Assembly: GCF_011682235.2 (NCBI RefSeq) | Contig: NZ_CP076718.1 | Location: forward strand, 1,669,439 to 1,733,438 | Length of the DNA: 64,000 nt | Source: Rhodocaloribacter litoris | GTDB lineage: Bacteria > Bacteroidota > Rhodothermia > Rhodothermales > ISCAR-4553 | Direction of reading: 5' to 3' | Shown here: positions 8,805 to 17,676 of the stretch, piece by piece | Layout of the letters: every line of letters starts with the position of its first letter | How positions within the stretch are numbered: the first letter of the stretch is position 1 | The notes under the pieces: model-generated | Databases searched by the model: none | What the model was told of the DNA's origin: nothing | What the model saw: the letters and a program-made list of their open reading frames with translations, nothing else | Program-made: the position numbers and the translations under genes

Positions 8805-9674
8805 TCAAACGTCGCAGATGGCGAGGGCTTCCCGCAACGAGGTGAGCGGGTCGCGTGTGGGAATGAACTCCTGCGCGATGTAGCCGGTAAAGCCGGTGTC
8901 CGCGATGGCCTGCGCGATGGCCCTGTAGTTGAGTTCCTGCGTCTCGTTGATCTCGTGGCGCCCCGGATTGCCGCCCGTGTGATAATGGGCGATGTAATCG
9001 TGGTAGGTGCGGATGGTCCGGATGATGTCGCCCTCCATGATCTGCATGTGATAGATATCGTAGAGCAACTTGAAGCGGTCCGACCCGAGGCGGTCGACCA
9101 GGGCAACACCCCAGGCCGTATGATCACACTGATAGTCGGGGTGATCGACCTTGCTGTTGAGCAGCTCCATGCAGACGGTCACGCCGAGGCGTTCGGCCGC
9201 CGGGAGGATTTTCTTGAGGCCCGTGACACAGTTTTCGAGCCCTTCCTCGTCGTCCAGGCCGGCACGGTTGCCGGAGAAGCAGATCAGGTTGGGGAAACCG
9301 GCCTCGGCCACCTCTTCGAGCCGTTTCAGGTAACCCGGCACCAGCCATTCGTGGTGTTCGAGGCGGTTGAAGCCGTGGGTGAGGAAGTGCATCCCGTCGG
9401 GTGCCGCCGGCGGGTTGGCCATCGCGCAGATGAGCCCGTGCCGTTTGACGGCGGGCCAGTCCGGCGGGTCGAGCAACTCGACCGAGCGCAGGCCCATGGC
9501 CGCTCCGGCAGCCGCCAGTTCGTCGACCGTCAGGTTCGGGTAGCACCACTTACAGGCCGAGTGGTTGAGACGCCCCCGGCGGGCGGGACGCGCCTCGATG
9601 CACGCGGTGGACGCAGGCAGGGCCGCAGCGGCAACCGTCGCCAGCCCGGCCCGCACAAAGGTTCGGCGTTTCAT
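8805..9674 (-). CDS. Tat-exported TIM-barrel protein, hydroxypyruvate isomerase-like
   Basis: A 289-residue protein starting MKRRTFVRAGLATVAAAAL, a twin-arginine signal, which selects ATG 9674 over the longer frame. The mature part is an AP-endonuclease-2/xylose isomerase-type TIM barrel similar to Hyi. It shows CFSGNR, VCMELLNSKVDHPDYQC, LLYDIYHMQIMEGD (metal-site Asp/His), HTGGNPGRHEI and YIAQEFIP. Glu and His residues at the usual divalent metal positions are present. Because of the Tat signal it should work in the periplasm, as is common for sugar isomerase/epimerase-like proteins in Bacteroidota. The actual substrate is uncertain. Confidence 0.85.
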   Translation of the reverse strand: MKRRTFVRAGLATVAAAALPASTACIEARPARRGRLNHSACKWCYPNLTVDELAAAGAAMGLRSVELLDPPDWPAVKRHGLICAMANPPAAPDGMHFLTHGFNRLEHHEWLVPGYLKRLEEVAEAGFPNLICFSGNRAGLDDEEGLENCVTGLKKILPAAERLGVTVCMELLNSKVDHPDYQCDHTAWGVALVDRLGSDRFKLLYDIYHMQIMEGDIIRTIRTYHDYIAHYHTGGNPGRHEINETQELNYRAIAQAIADTGFTGYIAQEFIPTRDPLTSLREALAICDV

Positions 9675-9859
9675 GACAGGGTCCGAAAAGCAAAAGGGAG
9701 GAAGCACGCAAGTAATGTAATGCATGGCCTTTCCCGGGACAAACCCCGCGAGACCCTGCCGCCCTCGTCCCGAACCTGCCACGAAACGGCGCCCCGGCGT
9801 ATCTTGTGCCCGCTCCGCCCGTAACGGGGACGATCCTTCCTCCTTCCCTCCCGGACGCC

Positions 9860-10240
9860 ATGCGACACCTGGGCAACGTGCTGTGGATCTTCCTCGGCGG
9901 CGGCTTCTTCATCTTCCTCGAATACCTGCTCGGCGGCCTCGTGCTGTGCCTGACCGTCATCGGGATCCCGTTCGGACTGCAATGCATCCGGCTGTCGGTA
10001 CTGGGGCTGCTCCCCTTCGGACGAGACGTGCGGGAGCACCCGGCGGCTTCCGGATGCCTGCCGCTGGCGATGAACGTGATCTGGATCCTCGCCGGAGGGG
10101 TCTGGCTGGCACTCACCCACCTTCTCTTCGGGCTACTCTGTGCCCTGACCGTCATCGGAATCCCCTTTGCCCGGCAGCACATGAAACTGGCCCGGCTCGC
10201 GCTGGCCCCCTTCGGCAAAGAGATCGTCCCCGTGCCCTGA
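9860..10240 (+). CDS. YccF domain inner membrane protein
   Basis: A 126-residue membrane protein with two repeats of the YccF domain. Each ends in LTVIGIPFGLQCIRLSVLGLLPFG or its counterpart near the C-terminus (LTVIGIPFARQHMKLARL). Four hydrophobic segments are visible. Start ATG 9860 (MRHLGNVLWIFLGGG) matches the family. Function is unknown. It stands alone between the divergent Tat protein and the ECF sigma gene. Confidence 0.9.
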   Translation: MRHLGNVLWIFLGGGFFIFLEYLLGGLVLCLTVIGIPFGLQCIRLSVLGLLPFGRDVREHPAASGCLPLAMNVIWILAGGVWLALTHLLFGLLCALTVIGIPFARQHMKLARLALAPFGKEIVPVP

Positions 10241-10427
10241 TCCTTCCGTTTCCTCGGCCGTACAACGGAGCAGGCGCCGTTTCCTTCGCCGAATCTTTAC
10301 CCGAATCCGGCCGCTGCCGGTAGTCATCCCGGATCGCTGGCGGACTATCAGAACACCTTCCCGCACGATACCGGATGACCTTCACCAGCCCACGCATGCC
10401 GGACAACCCATCGCTACGACCCGATCC

Positions 10428-10997
10428 ATGCCATCCGGACCGCCGCCTGAGGAACTCTGCCGGCGCCTGAAAGCCTCCGACCGCGAGGCATTCGAGGCCA
10501 TCTTCCGGCTTTTCCGGGGGGATCTGCTCCGGTTCGCAACCGCCATCGTGGAAGACGCGACGGTGGCGCACGACCTGGTACAGGATGTGTTCGTGTCGCT
10601 GTGGGGCCTGCGGGAAACGCTCGACCCCTCGAAATCGCTCCGGGCCTACCTCTTCCGGATGACGCGCAACCGGGCCTACCGTCATCTGCGGGACGAGCGT
10701 ACCCATGCCCGCAAGCACACGCAACTCGGCGACGAGGCCGCCGCCCGTCCCCCTGCCGAGGTGACCAACGGCCATGACGCCGCGCTGCTGGCGGACCGGC
10801 TGCAGGCGTGGATCGCGGCCCTGCCGGCCCGGCAACGGGAGGCCCTGCTGCTGAGCCGCTTCCACGAACTGAGCCATCGCGAGATCGCCGCCGTCATGGA
10901 CATCTCGCCGCGCACGGTGAACAACCACATCGTGCGGGCCCTGGAGCACCTGCAGCGGTGTCTTGAGGCTTTCGAACCGTCCTTGCTTGAACGATGA
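10428..10997 (+). CDS. ECF RNA polymerase sigma factor (FecI-like)
   Basis: A 189-residue sigma-70 family factor. Region 2 is visible at FEAIFRLFRGDLLRFATAIV...VQDVFVSLW, and region 4 at LPARQREALLLSRFHELSHREIAAVMDISPRTVNNHI, which holds the -35 recognition helix. The stop overlaps the FecR start by 4 bp (ATGA). Followed by FecR and an STN-domain TonB receptor, it forms the classic cell-surface signalling trio, in which ligand binding at the receptor releases the sigma factor through FecR. The operon probably activates its own transcription. Confidence 0.93.
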   Translation: MPSGPPPEELCRRLKASDREAFEAIFRLFRGDLLRFATAIVEDATVAHDLVQDVFVSLWGLRETLDPSKSLRAYLFRMTRNRAYRHLRDERTHARKHTQLGDEAAARPPAEVTNGHDAALLADRLQAWIAALPARQREALLLSRFHELSHREIAAVMDISPRTVNNHIVRALEHLQRCLEAFEPSLLER

Positions 10998-12046
10998 AAG
11001 AAGAACGATCCCGGTCGATCCCACCGGAGGTGCAGGCGACGCTGGAGGCCACGGCCCCGGAAGCGCGGCAACGCCTGGAGAAGATGTGGCACCTGCTCAC
11101 GCCCCGGGAAATCCCCGCCGGAAGCGTGCCGGACGACGAGGCGGCCTGGGCCGACCTGCAGGCACGGCTCGACGCCGCCGGCGCCGGAACGCCGGACGCA
11201 CCCACCTCCGATCCACGCCGCCGGGCCGCCGGCCGCCCACCCGTACGGCGACGACGCCCGCACCCACACCGTCACCTCCTTCCCGTTTCCGTCCTCCTCG
11301 TGCTGGCGCTCGGCCTGGGGCTGTGGTGGTGGCACCGGCCGGTCACCGTGACGGTCCCGCCGGGCCGCCAGCTGACCGTCACCCTGCCCGACGGCTCGAC
11401 GGTCCACCTCAACAGCGACACGCGCCTGTCGTATGCCCGGGGCTTCCGGACCTGGCCGCTCGTCGACACGCCGCAGCGCCGCGTACGGCTCGACGGGGAA
11501 GCCTTCTTCGACGTGAAGCCGGGCAGGCGTACGTTCGTCGTCGAAACGTTCAATGCCCGGGTGGAGGTGCTTGGCACCCGGTTCAACGTATGGGCCCGCG
11601 CGGAGGCCCCGGCCCGCGAGACCCGTGTGACCCTGGCCGAGGGGCACGTGCGCGTCCTGGACGCCGGTGCACCGGAACAGGCCGTCGAACTCCGTGAGAC
11701 GGGCCACGCCGCCCGTGTGACGGACGCGGCCCCGTCGCCGCTCCCCCAGCGGGCCGGGCCGGACGCCCTCGAAGCCGCCACCGCCTGGCGACGGCAGGGC
11801 TTCACCGCCGTCAACCAGCCGCTCTCGGCCATCCTGGCGGAGCTGCAACGCCGGTATGCCCGCGACCTCGGCGCCGAACCCGGCATCGCGCTCACCGATT
11901 CCCTGACCCTCCTTTACCTCCGGCCCGTGCCGCTCGAAGCCATCCTCAAGGACCTCTGCCTGGTGCAGGGTTGCCGCTACCGCCCCACAAGCCGGGGCTT
12001 CGTCCTGATCCCCGGCACACCGGCCGCGTCGTCGCCCTCCCCGTAG
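10994..12046 (+). CDS. FecR-family transmembrane anti-sigma factor
   Basis: A 350-residue protein with a cytoplasmic N-terminal part, one membrane span (LLPVSVLLVLALGLGLWWW, near residue 95-115) and a periplasmic FecR domain. The latter shows TVTLPDGSTVHLNSDTRLSY, RRVRLDGEAFFDVKP and FVVETFNARVEVLGTRFNV. The C-terminal DUF4974-like (STN-interacting) domain is present (NQPLSAILAELQRRYARDLG...PLEAILKDLCLVQGCRYR). It is translationally coupled to the sigma gene and is followed 26 bp later by the receptor. It is expected to hold the sigma factor inactive until the receptor signals. Confidence 0.92.
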   Translation: MKEERSRSIPPEVQATLEATAPEARQRLEKMWHLLTPREIPAGSVPDDEAAWADLQARLDAAGAGTPDAPTSDPRRRAAGRPPVRRRRPHPHRHLLPVSVLLVLALGLGLWWWHRPVTVTVPPGRQLTVTLPDGSTVHLNSDTRLSYARGFRTWPLVDTPQRRVRLDGEAFFDVKPGRRTFVVETFNARVEVLGTRFNVWARAEAPARETRVTLAEGHVRVLDAGAPEQAVELRETGHAARVTDAAPSPLPQRAGPDALEAATAWRRQGFTAVNQPLSAILAELQRRYARDLGAEPGIALTDSLTLLYLRPVPLEAILKDLCLVQGCRYRPTSRGFVLIPGTPAASSPSP

Positions 12047-12072
12047 GCCGTGTGACACGTCCCATACGCCGG

Positions 12073-14868
12073 ATGTCCCCGCCAGCCATGCTTCCCCGAA
12101 TCCGCCCCTTCGCCCGGCTCATCGTCCTGCTGATGGTGCTGTGCCCGGTGACGGCCCGGCCCGGCGACACCATGGGACAGCCGCGTGAAGGCGAGGCGTA
12201 CAGCCTGGTGTTCCGGGGCACCCCGCTCGACCAGGCGCTCGAAGCACTCGTGCGCCTCACGCGGATCGACCTGGTCTATTCCACGGAGCAGGTTGCGGGA
12301 CGCCGCGTGTACTGCACGGGCCGGGAACTGCCGGCCGAAGCCCTCCTGCGGTGCGTGCTTGCCGGCTCCGGGCTCGACTATGTTCGCTCCTCCTCCGGCG
12401 CCTATGTGCTGATCGAGGCCCGCAACGCCCCGGCCCTCTTCGGAGACCTTGCCGGCCAGGTCATCGACGGGGAAACCGGGGTGCCGCTGCCGGCGGCCAA
12501 CGTGCTGCTGGCCGAAGCCGCCACCGGCACCACGACCAACGACGCCGGCTTCTTCAGCTTTGCCGGGCTGGTCTCCGGCCCCTACCGCGTGGTGGTCACC
12601 TACGTCGGCTATGAGACGGCCCGGGACAGCGTCTGGGTGGCCCCCGGCGCCCGCGCCCGCCTGCAGGTCCGCCTCCGGCCACGTACCGTGCCGATGCACC
12701 CCATCGTGATCGACGGCCTCAGCCAGCGGCTCCCCTCCCGGATGCTGGGCTCCGGAGAGGCCGGGCCACAGGCGCTGGCCTCGGTCACCTTCGCCGGCAC
12801 CCCCGACGTGGCACGCGGCGCCGGCCGCCTGCCCGGCGTGGCGGCCACCCAGCCCCTGGCCGACCTGCACATCCAGGGTGGCGGCGGCGGGGAACACCTC
12901 ACCCGCCTTGACGGCATCCCCGTGCGACACCCGGTGAGCCTGGGACGACATCTCGGTGCCTTCAGCCCCCTGGCCCTGCGGCGCCTCGTCGTCCACAAGG
13001 CCGGCTTCGGCGTGGAACACGGCAGCCACCTCGCCGGCCTCGTCGCCGCCGAACACCACGTGAACGGCGAACACCGGCTGGCCGTGAGCCTGGACCCGAT
13101 CAGCGCGAACGCCCGAACCCACGCCCGCCTCACCCTGCCCGGCAAACGGCCGATGGACCTGATGTTCGCCGGACGCACCGGCCTGTGGGCCCAGTACCAG
13201 GACCCCGGCGTCGCCGCCCTGCTGCGCCGCTGGAACAGCGTAGACCCGCAACTGGCCGGCCGCTGGCTGGGCCAGCCGGTGACCACCCGCTCCTTCGCCG
13301 TGTTGCACCCACTCCCCGACGTAGCCTTCTCCGACCTCCACGCCGCCCTCCGCCTCACCCCCGCCGCGTTCCACCTCATCGACGCCTCCGCCTATCATGC
13401 ACGCAACCGCATCCGGGCCGACCTGACAGGACTGAACCGGCTGGAAAACACCACGGAAGACCGCCTCATCCTCACCCGCGACGATTACGACTGGTCGAAC
13501 TGGATGGGCCAGGCCCGGTACAGCCGCCTGCTCGGCGCCCACGCGGTGCTGACCGTGCAGGCCGGCGGCAGCCGCCACACATCACGCTACAGCTACCGCG
13601 CCCTGCAGACGAACGTCCTCCGGGGCACCTACACGGACGACAACCTGGAACAGGCACGCAACCGGTTCGAAGAGGCGTTACAAACCAGCTACGTCACCTA
13701 CGAACACAACGCCATCCGGGAGGTGACCGTACGGGCCGTCCTCAGCCACAGCCTCGCCCCCTCCCGGCAGTTCGAAGCCGGCCTGTTCGCCAGCCACACC
13801 GACAGCGAGTTCAACCTGAACAACCAGTTCATCCCCGCCTTCTGGTACCACGGCTCGGCCTGGACCGGCGGCACCTACCTGAAGGGAACGCTGGCTCCGG
13901 GATGGCACCTGACCCTGGAGCCCGGCCTCCGCCTGACGTATGCCGCCCGCCGCCGCACGGTCTATGCCGAACCCCGCCTGGCCCTGCGCTATGACCGCGA
14001 AACCGGACCGCTCGGCCCGTACGCCCTGCGCCTGGCCGCCGGCCTCTACCGGCAGTTCGTCAACCAGTTCGAGCTGACCAGCTCCGGCCCAACCGCCGCC
14101 GTACCGTCCGTCCCCTTCTGGCTTCCCATCGACCGCACCCTCGCCCCGCCCCGCACCTATCACCTGGCCGCCGAAGCCCTGCTGATGCCGTCCACGGCCT
14201 GGACGATCCGGGTGGAAGGCTACTACAAAGCCCAGCCGCGCCTGCTCACCATCGACTATGCGACGCTGGTCAAACTGCTCGAGGCCGGCCCCCGCACCCC
14301 CCTGCCGCAGGCCACCTTCATCGCCTCAACCCACGGCCGTGCCTTCGGGGGCAGCCTGCGCGTCGTATACACGACGCCCCGCCTCACCGCCGGCCTCGAC
14401 TACGCCTTCAGCCGCGCCGTCCGCCGCTACCCCGGCCGTTTCGACGACCGCCTCGTCCCGGTTCCCTGGAATGTCCCCCACCGCCTCACCGCCGACCTGA
14501 AAGTATCCCTCTCCGATCATCTCTCCCTCCACCTCACCGGCGAAGGGGCCCGGGGACGCCGCTGGGCCCTGCGCCAGGCCTACTACGACTACCTCGCCCT
14601 CGGAGGCCTGCTGCCGGACGCCGGCCCCTTCGACCTCGACCGACCCGACGACCACCGGCTGCCCGCCTACCTCCGCCTCGACGCCGGCCTGGCCTACACC
14701 CACACCCTGGGTCCCGTCAGCCTGCAGGCGCAGTTCTACCTCGTCAACCTGACGAACCACCGCAACGTCTACGACCAGAGCCTCGAAACAACCGGCACCA
14801 CCGTACGCACGGTCGACCGCCTCCTGCCCGGCCGCTACCCCGTCTTCGCCATCCACCTCGACTACTGA
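12073..14868 (+). CDS. TonB-dependent receptor with STN signalling domain
   Basis: A 931-residue outer membrane receptor. After the signal (ARLIVLLMVLCPVTARP) comes an STN domain (FRGTPLDQALEALVRLTRIDLVYS...AEALLRCVLAGSGLDY). A carboxypeptidase-regulatory-like domain follows (GQVIDGETGVPLPAANVLL...PYRVVVTYVGYET), then a plug (LPGVAATQPLADLHIQGGGGGEHLTRLDGIPV) and a 22-strand-type barrel ending FAIHLDY. Start ATG 12073 is used; ATG 12088 is possible. The STN domain and the sigma/FecR genes upstream make this a signal-transducing receptor. No SusD-like partner follows, so glycan import is not supported and the ligand is unknown. Confidence 0.92.
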   Translation: MSPPAMLPRIRPFARLIVLLMVLCPVTARPGDTMGQPREGEAYSLVFRGTPLDQALEALVRLTRIDLVYSTEQVAGRRVYCTGRELPAEALLRCVLAGSGLDYVRSSSGAYVLIEARNAPALFGDLAGQVIDGETGVPLPAANVLLAEAATGTTTNDAGFFSFAGLVSGPYRVVVTYVGYETARDSVWVAPGARARLQVRLRPRTVPMHPIVIDGLSQRLPSRMLGSGEAGPQALASVTFAGTPDVARGAGRLPGVAATQPLADLHIQGGGGGEHLTRLDGIPVRHPVSLGRHLGAFSPLALRRLVVHKAGFGVEHGSHLAGLVAAEHHVNGEHRLAVSLDPISANARTHARLTLPGKRPMDLMFAGRTGLWAQYQDPGVAALLRRWNSVDPQLAGRWLGQPVTTRSFAVLHPLPDVAFSDLHAALRLTPAAFHLIDASAYHARNRIRADLTGLNRLENTTEDRLILTRDDYDWSNWMGQARYSRLLGAHAVLTVQAGGSRHTSRYSYRALQTNVLRGTYTDDNLEQARNRFEEALQTSYVTYEHNAIREVTVRAVLSHSLAPSRQFEAGLFASHTDSEFNLNNQFIPAFWYHGSAWTGGTYLKGTLAPGWHLTLEPGLRLTYAARRRTVYAEPRLALRYDRETGPLGPYALRLAAGLYRQFVNQFELTSSGPTAAVPSVPFWLPIDRTLAPPRTYHLAAEALLMPSTAWTIRVEGYYKAQPRLLTIDYATLVKLLEAGPRTPLPQATFIASTHGRAFGGSLRVVYTTPRLTAGLDYAFSRAVRRYPGRFDDRLVPVPWNVPHRLTADLKVSLSDHLSLHLTGEGARGRRWALRQAYYDYLALGGLLPDAGPFDLDRPDDHRLPAYLRLDAGLAYTHTLGPVSLQAQFYLVNLTNHRNVYDQSLETTGTTVRTVDRLLPGRYPVFAIHLDY

Positions 14869-15081
14869 ACCGGCGCCTCCGGCACTCCGCGTAGTCATCC
14901 CCCCGGCTTCGCGTACTTCCCGGAAAACCATCGCCCGGCCTACCCGGCAGACGGCGTGAAGCGTATGAGAGGTTGAAGTAGACGGCAACGCGCATCACGC
15001 CTCCGGCGAACCACCCCGCCCCCGAACGGCACCAACGCGCCCGCGGCCGGGCTCCTGTACCATCAACTCCGGAGAATACCT

Positions 15082-17670
15082 ATGCGCCCCCGTTCCCTTC
15101 TCATCGCGCTGCTGCTTTCCCTCGCCCTGCTGCCCGGCACGGCCCTGGCCCAGACCTTCCTCACCGGCACTTTTTCGGCGGCCCAGGAGACGCACGACGT
15201 CACGAGCGAGGCCACCGGCACCGCCGCCCTCGCCGTCACCGACGAAGGCGTGCGGTTCCTGATTACCGTCGAAGGACTCAGCGGTCCGATCTCCGCCGCC
15301 CACTTCCACAACGCCCCCGCCGGGGAAAACGGCCCCGTCGTCCGAACCATCACCGGCGACTTCTCCGGCAACACCGCCTCCGGCCTCTGGACCAGCGCCG
15401 ACACCGAACCCCTCACCGGTGAACTCCTCCGCGAACTCCTCGCCGGAAACCTCTACCTCAACGTCCACACCGCCAACAACCCCGCCGGCGAAATCCGGGC
15501 CCAGCTACATCCCACCTCCGGGGCCGGGCTTTCGGCCCGGCTGACGACCGCCCAGGAGACGCACGACGTCACGAGCGAGGCTACCGGCACCGCCACGGTC
15601 CTGGCGACGAAAGCGGGAGTTCTTTTCTTCGCCACGGTGGACGGGCTGAGCGGCCCGATCTCCGCCGCCCACTTCCACAACGCCCCCGCCGGGGAAAACG
15701 GATCCGTCGTCCGAACCATCACCGGCGACTTCTCCGGCAACACCGCCTTCGGCCTCTGGACCAGCACCGACACCGAGCCCCTCACCGGTGAACTCCTCCG
15801 CGAACTCCTCGCCGGAAACCTCTACCTCAACGTCCACACCGCCAACAACCCCGCCGGCGAAATCCGCGGGCAGGTCCTCCTCAGCAGCGGCTGGGGCTTC
15901 AACGCCACGCTCGATCCGGAGCAGGAGACGCACGACGTCACGAGCGAGGCCACCGGCACCGCCACGCTGACGCTCACCAGCGAAGGCCTCGCCTTCAACC
16001 TCACCGTCGAAGGACTCAGCGGTCCGATCTCCGCCGCCCACTTCCACAACGCCCCCGCCGGGGAAAACGGCCCCGTCGTCCGAACCATCACCGGCGACTT
16101 CTCCGGCAACACCGCCTCCGGCCTCTGGACCAGCACCGACACCGAACCCCTCACCGGTGAACTCCTCCGCGAACTCCTCGCCGGAAACCTCTATCTCAAC
16201 GTCCACACCGCCAACAACCCCGCCGGCGAAATCCGCGGGCAGATCCTCCCCAGCGGTGGGACGCCGCTCTCGGCCCGGCTGACGACCGCCCAGGAGACGC
16301 ACGACGTCACGGGCGAGGCCACCGGCACCGCCGCCCTCGCCGTCACCGACGAAGGCGTGCGGTTCCTGATTACCGTCGAAGGACTCAGCGGCCCGATCTC
16401 CGCCGCCCACTTCCACAACGCCCCCGCCGGGGAAAACGGATCCGTCGTCCGAACCATCACCGGCGACTTCTCCGGCAACACCGCCTCCGGCCTCTGGACC
16501 AGCACCGACACCGAGCCCCTCACCGGTGAACTCCTCCGCGAACTCCTCGCCGGAAACCTCTACCTCAACGTCCACACCGCCAACAACCCCGCCGGTGAAA
16601 TCCGCGGGCAGGTCCTCCTCAGCGGGGGAACGCCGCTCTCGGCCCGGCTGACGACCGCCCAGGAGACGCACGACGTCACGAGCGAGGCCACCGGCACCGC
16701 CACGATGACGCTCACCAGCGAAGGCCTCGCCTTCAACCTCACCGTCGAAGGACTCAGCGACCCGATCTCCGCCGCCCACTTCCACAACGCCCCCGCCGGG
16801 GAAAACGGCCCCGTCGTCCGAACCATCACCGGCGACTTCTCCGGCAACACCGCCTCCGGCCTCTGGACCAGCACCGACACCGAACCCCTCACCGGTGAAC
16901 TCCTCCGCGAACTCCTCGCCGGAAACCTCTACCTCAACGTCCACACCGCCAACAACCCCGCCGGCGAAATCCGCGGGCAGGTCCTCCTCAGCGGCGGCAT
17001 CGGAGCAGCCACCAGCCTTGACCCGGAGCAGGAGACGCACGACGTCATGAGTGAAGCGGCGGGTACGGCGGCCCTGACGCTTGCAGATGCCGGGCTCGTC
17101 TATCGCATGACCGTGGACGGGCTGAGCGGCCCGATCTCCGCCGCCCACTTCCACAACGCCCCCGCCGGGGAAAACGGCCCCGTCGTCCGAACCATCACCG
17201 GCGACTTCTCCGGCAACACCGCCTCCGGCCTCTGGACCAGCGCCGACACCGAACCCCTCACCGGTGAACTCCTCCGCGAACTCCTCGCCGGAAACCTCTA
17301 CCTCAACGTCCACACCGCCGCCTACCCCGCCGGCGAAATCCGCGGGCAGGTCCTGCCGGACGGGGTGGTCGTCACGGCCGTCGAGCGGGTGGACGATGTG
17401 CCTCCGGTCACCTACCGGCTCGAACCGAACTACCCGAACCCTTTCAAGGGCACCACCACCATCACCTTCGCGCTCCCCCGTACCACCCGGGCCCGCCTCG
17501 ACATCTTCAACGTCCTCGGGAAACGGGTGGCAACCCCGGTGGACGGAACCCTGACGCCGGGCACCTACGCGGTCACGTTCGACGCGTCACGGCTTCCGTC
17601 GGGCGTCTATCTCTATCGCCTGACGGCCGACGGCATCACCCGAGCACACCGGATGACCGTGATCCGGTAG
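15082..17670 (+). CDS. Secreted protein with six tandem CHRD domains and T9SS type A sorting domain
   Basis: An 862-residue exported protein with signal peptide SLLIALLLSLALLPGTALA. Six CHRD domains of exactly 123 residues follow, each starting at QETHDV and running through FLITVEGLSGPISAAHFHNA, a Gly-Glu-Asn loop, a SGLWTSADTEPLTGELL stretch and NLYLNVHTANNPAGEIRGQV. The C-terminal about 80 residues (YPNPFKGTTTITFALP ... SGVYLYRLTADG) are a type IX secretion sorting domain, so the protein should be surface-attached or released. CHRD domains have conserved His residues (AHFHN, NVHT), but their bacterial role is not established. The DNA copies are nearly identical, pointing to recent duplication or conversion. 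Confidence 0.92.
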   Translation: MRPRSLLIALLLSLALLPGTALAQTFLTGTFSAAQETHDVTSEATGTAALAVTDEGVRFLITVEGLSGPISAAHFHNAPAGENGPVVRTITGDFSGNTASGLWTSADTEPLTGELLRELLAGNLYLNVHTANNPAGEIRAQLHPTSGAGLSARLTTAQETHDVTSEATGTATVLATKAGVLFFATVDGLSGPISAAHFHNAPAGENGSVVRTITGDFSGNTAFGLWTSTDTEPLTGELLRELLAGNLYLNVHTANNPAGEIRGQVLLSSGWGFNATLDPEQETHDVTSEATGTATLTLTSEGLAFNLTVEGLSGPISAAHFHNAPAGENGPVVRTITGDFSGNTASGLWTSTDTEPLTGELLRELLAGNLYLNVHTANNPAGEIRGQILPSGGTPLSARLTTAQETHDVTGEATGTAALAVTDEGVRFLITVEGLSGPISAAHFHNAPAGENGSVVRTITGDFSGNTASGLWTSTDTEPLTGELLRELLAGNLYLNVHTANNPAGEIRGQVLLSGGTPLSARLTTAQETHDVTSEATGTATMTLTSEGLAFNLTVEGLSDPISAAHFHNAPAGENGPVVRTITGDFSGNTASGLWTSTDTEPLTGELLRELLAGNLYLNVHTANNPAGEIRGQVLLSGGIGAATSLDPEQETHDVMSEAAGTAALTLADAGLVYRMTVDGLSGPISAAHFHNAPAGENGPVVRTITGDFSGNTASGLWTSADTEPLTGELLRELLAGNLYLNVHTAAYPAGEIRGQVLPDGVVVTAVERVDDVPPVTYRLEPNYPNPFKGTTTITFALPRTTRARLDIFNVLGKRVATPVDGTLTPGTYAVTFDASRLPSGVYLYRLTADGITRAHRMTVIR
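15184..17397 (+). repeat. Six-copy 369-bp in-frame tandem repeat
   Basis: Unit starts (the CAGGAGACGCACGACGT marker) lie at 15184, 15553, 15922, 16291, 16660 and 17029, an exact 369-bp spacing. Within units, the stretch coding for the His motif through NPAGEI is almost invariant at the nucleotide level, including third positions. The first 60-90 bp of each unit vary. The sixth unit is the most divergent. Confidence 0.95.
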
Positions 17671-17676
17671 GAGCCC

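Noticed and set aside
15505..17313. Long open frame of about 600 codons on the minus strand across the CHRD gene
   Set aside because: It is a mirror of the GC-rich repeat: Gly/Glu/Val-rich, no recognisable domain, and repeats with the same 369-bp period.
15184..17397. Regular repeats suggesting a CRISPR-like or satellite array
   Set aside because: The period is 369 bp, in frame, and each unit encodes a full CHRD domain inside a single signal-peptide and sorting-domain protein. It is a protein repeat.
12073..17670. Polysaccharide utilisation locus
   Set aside because: There is a sigma/FecR/TonB receptor set, but no SusD-like lipoprotein and no carbohydrate-active enzyme follows.
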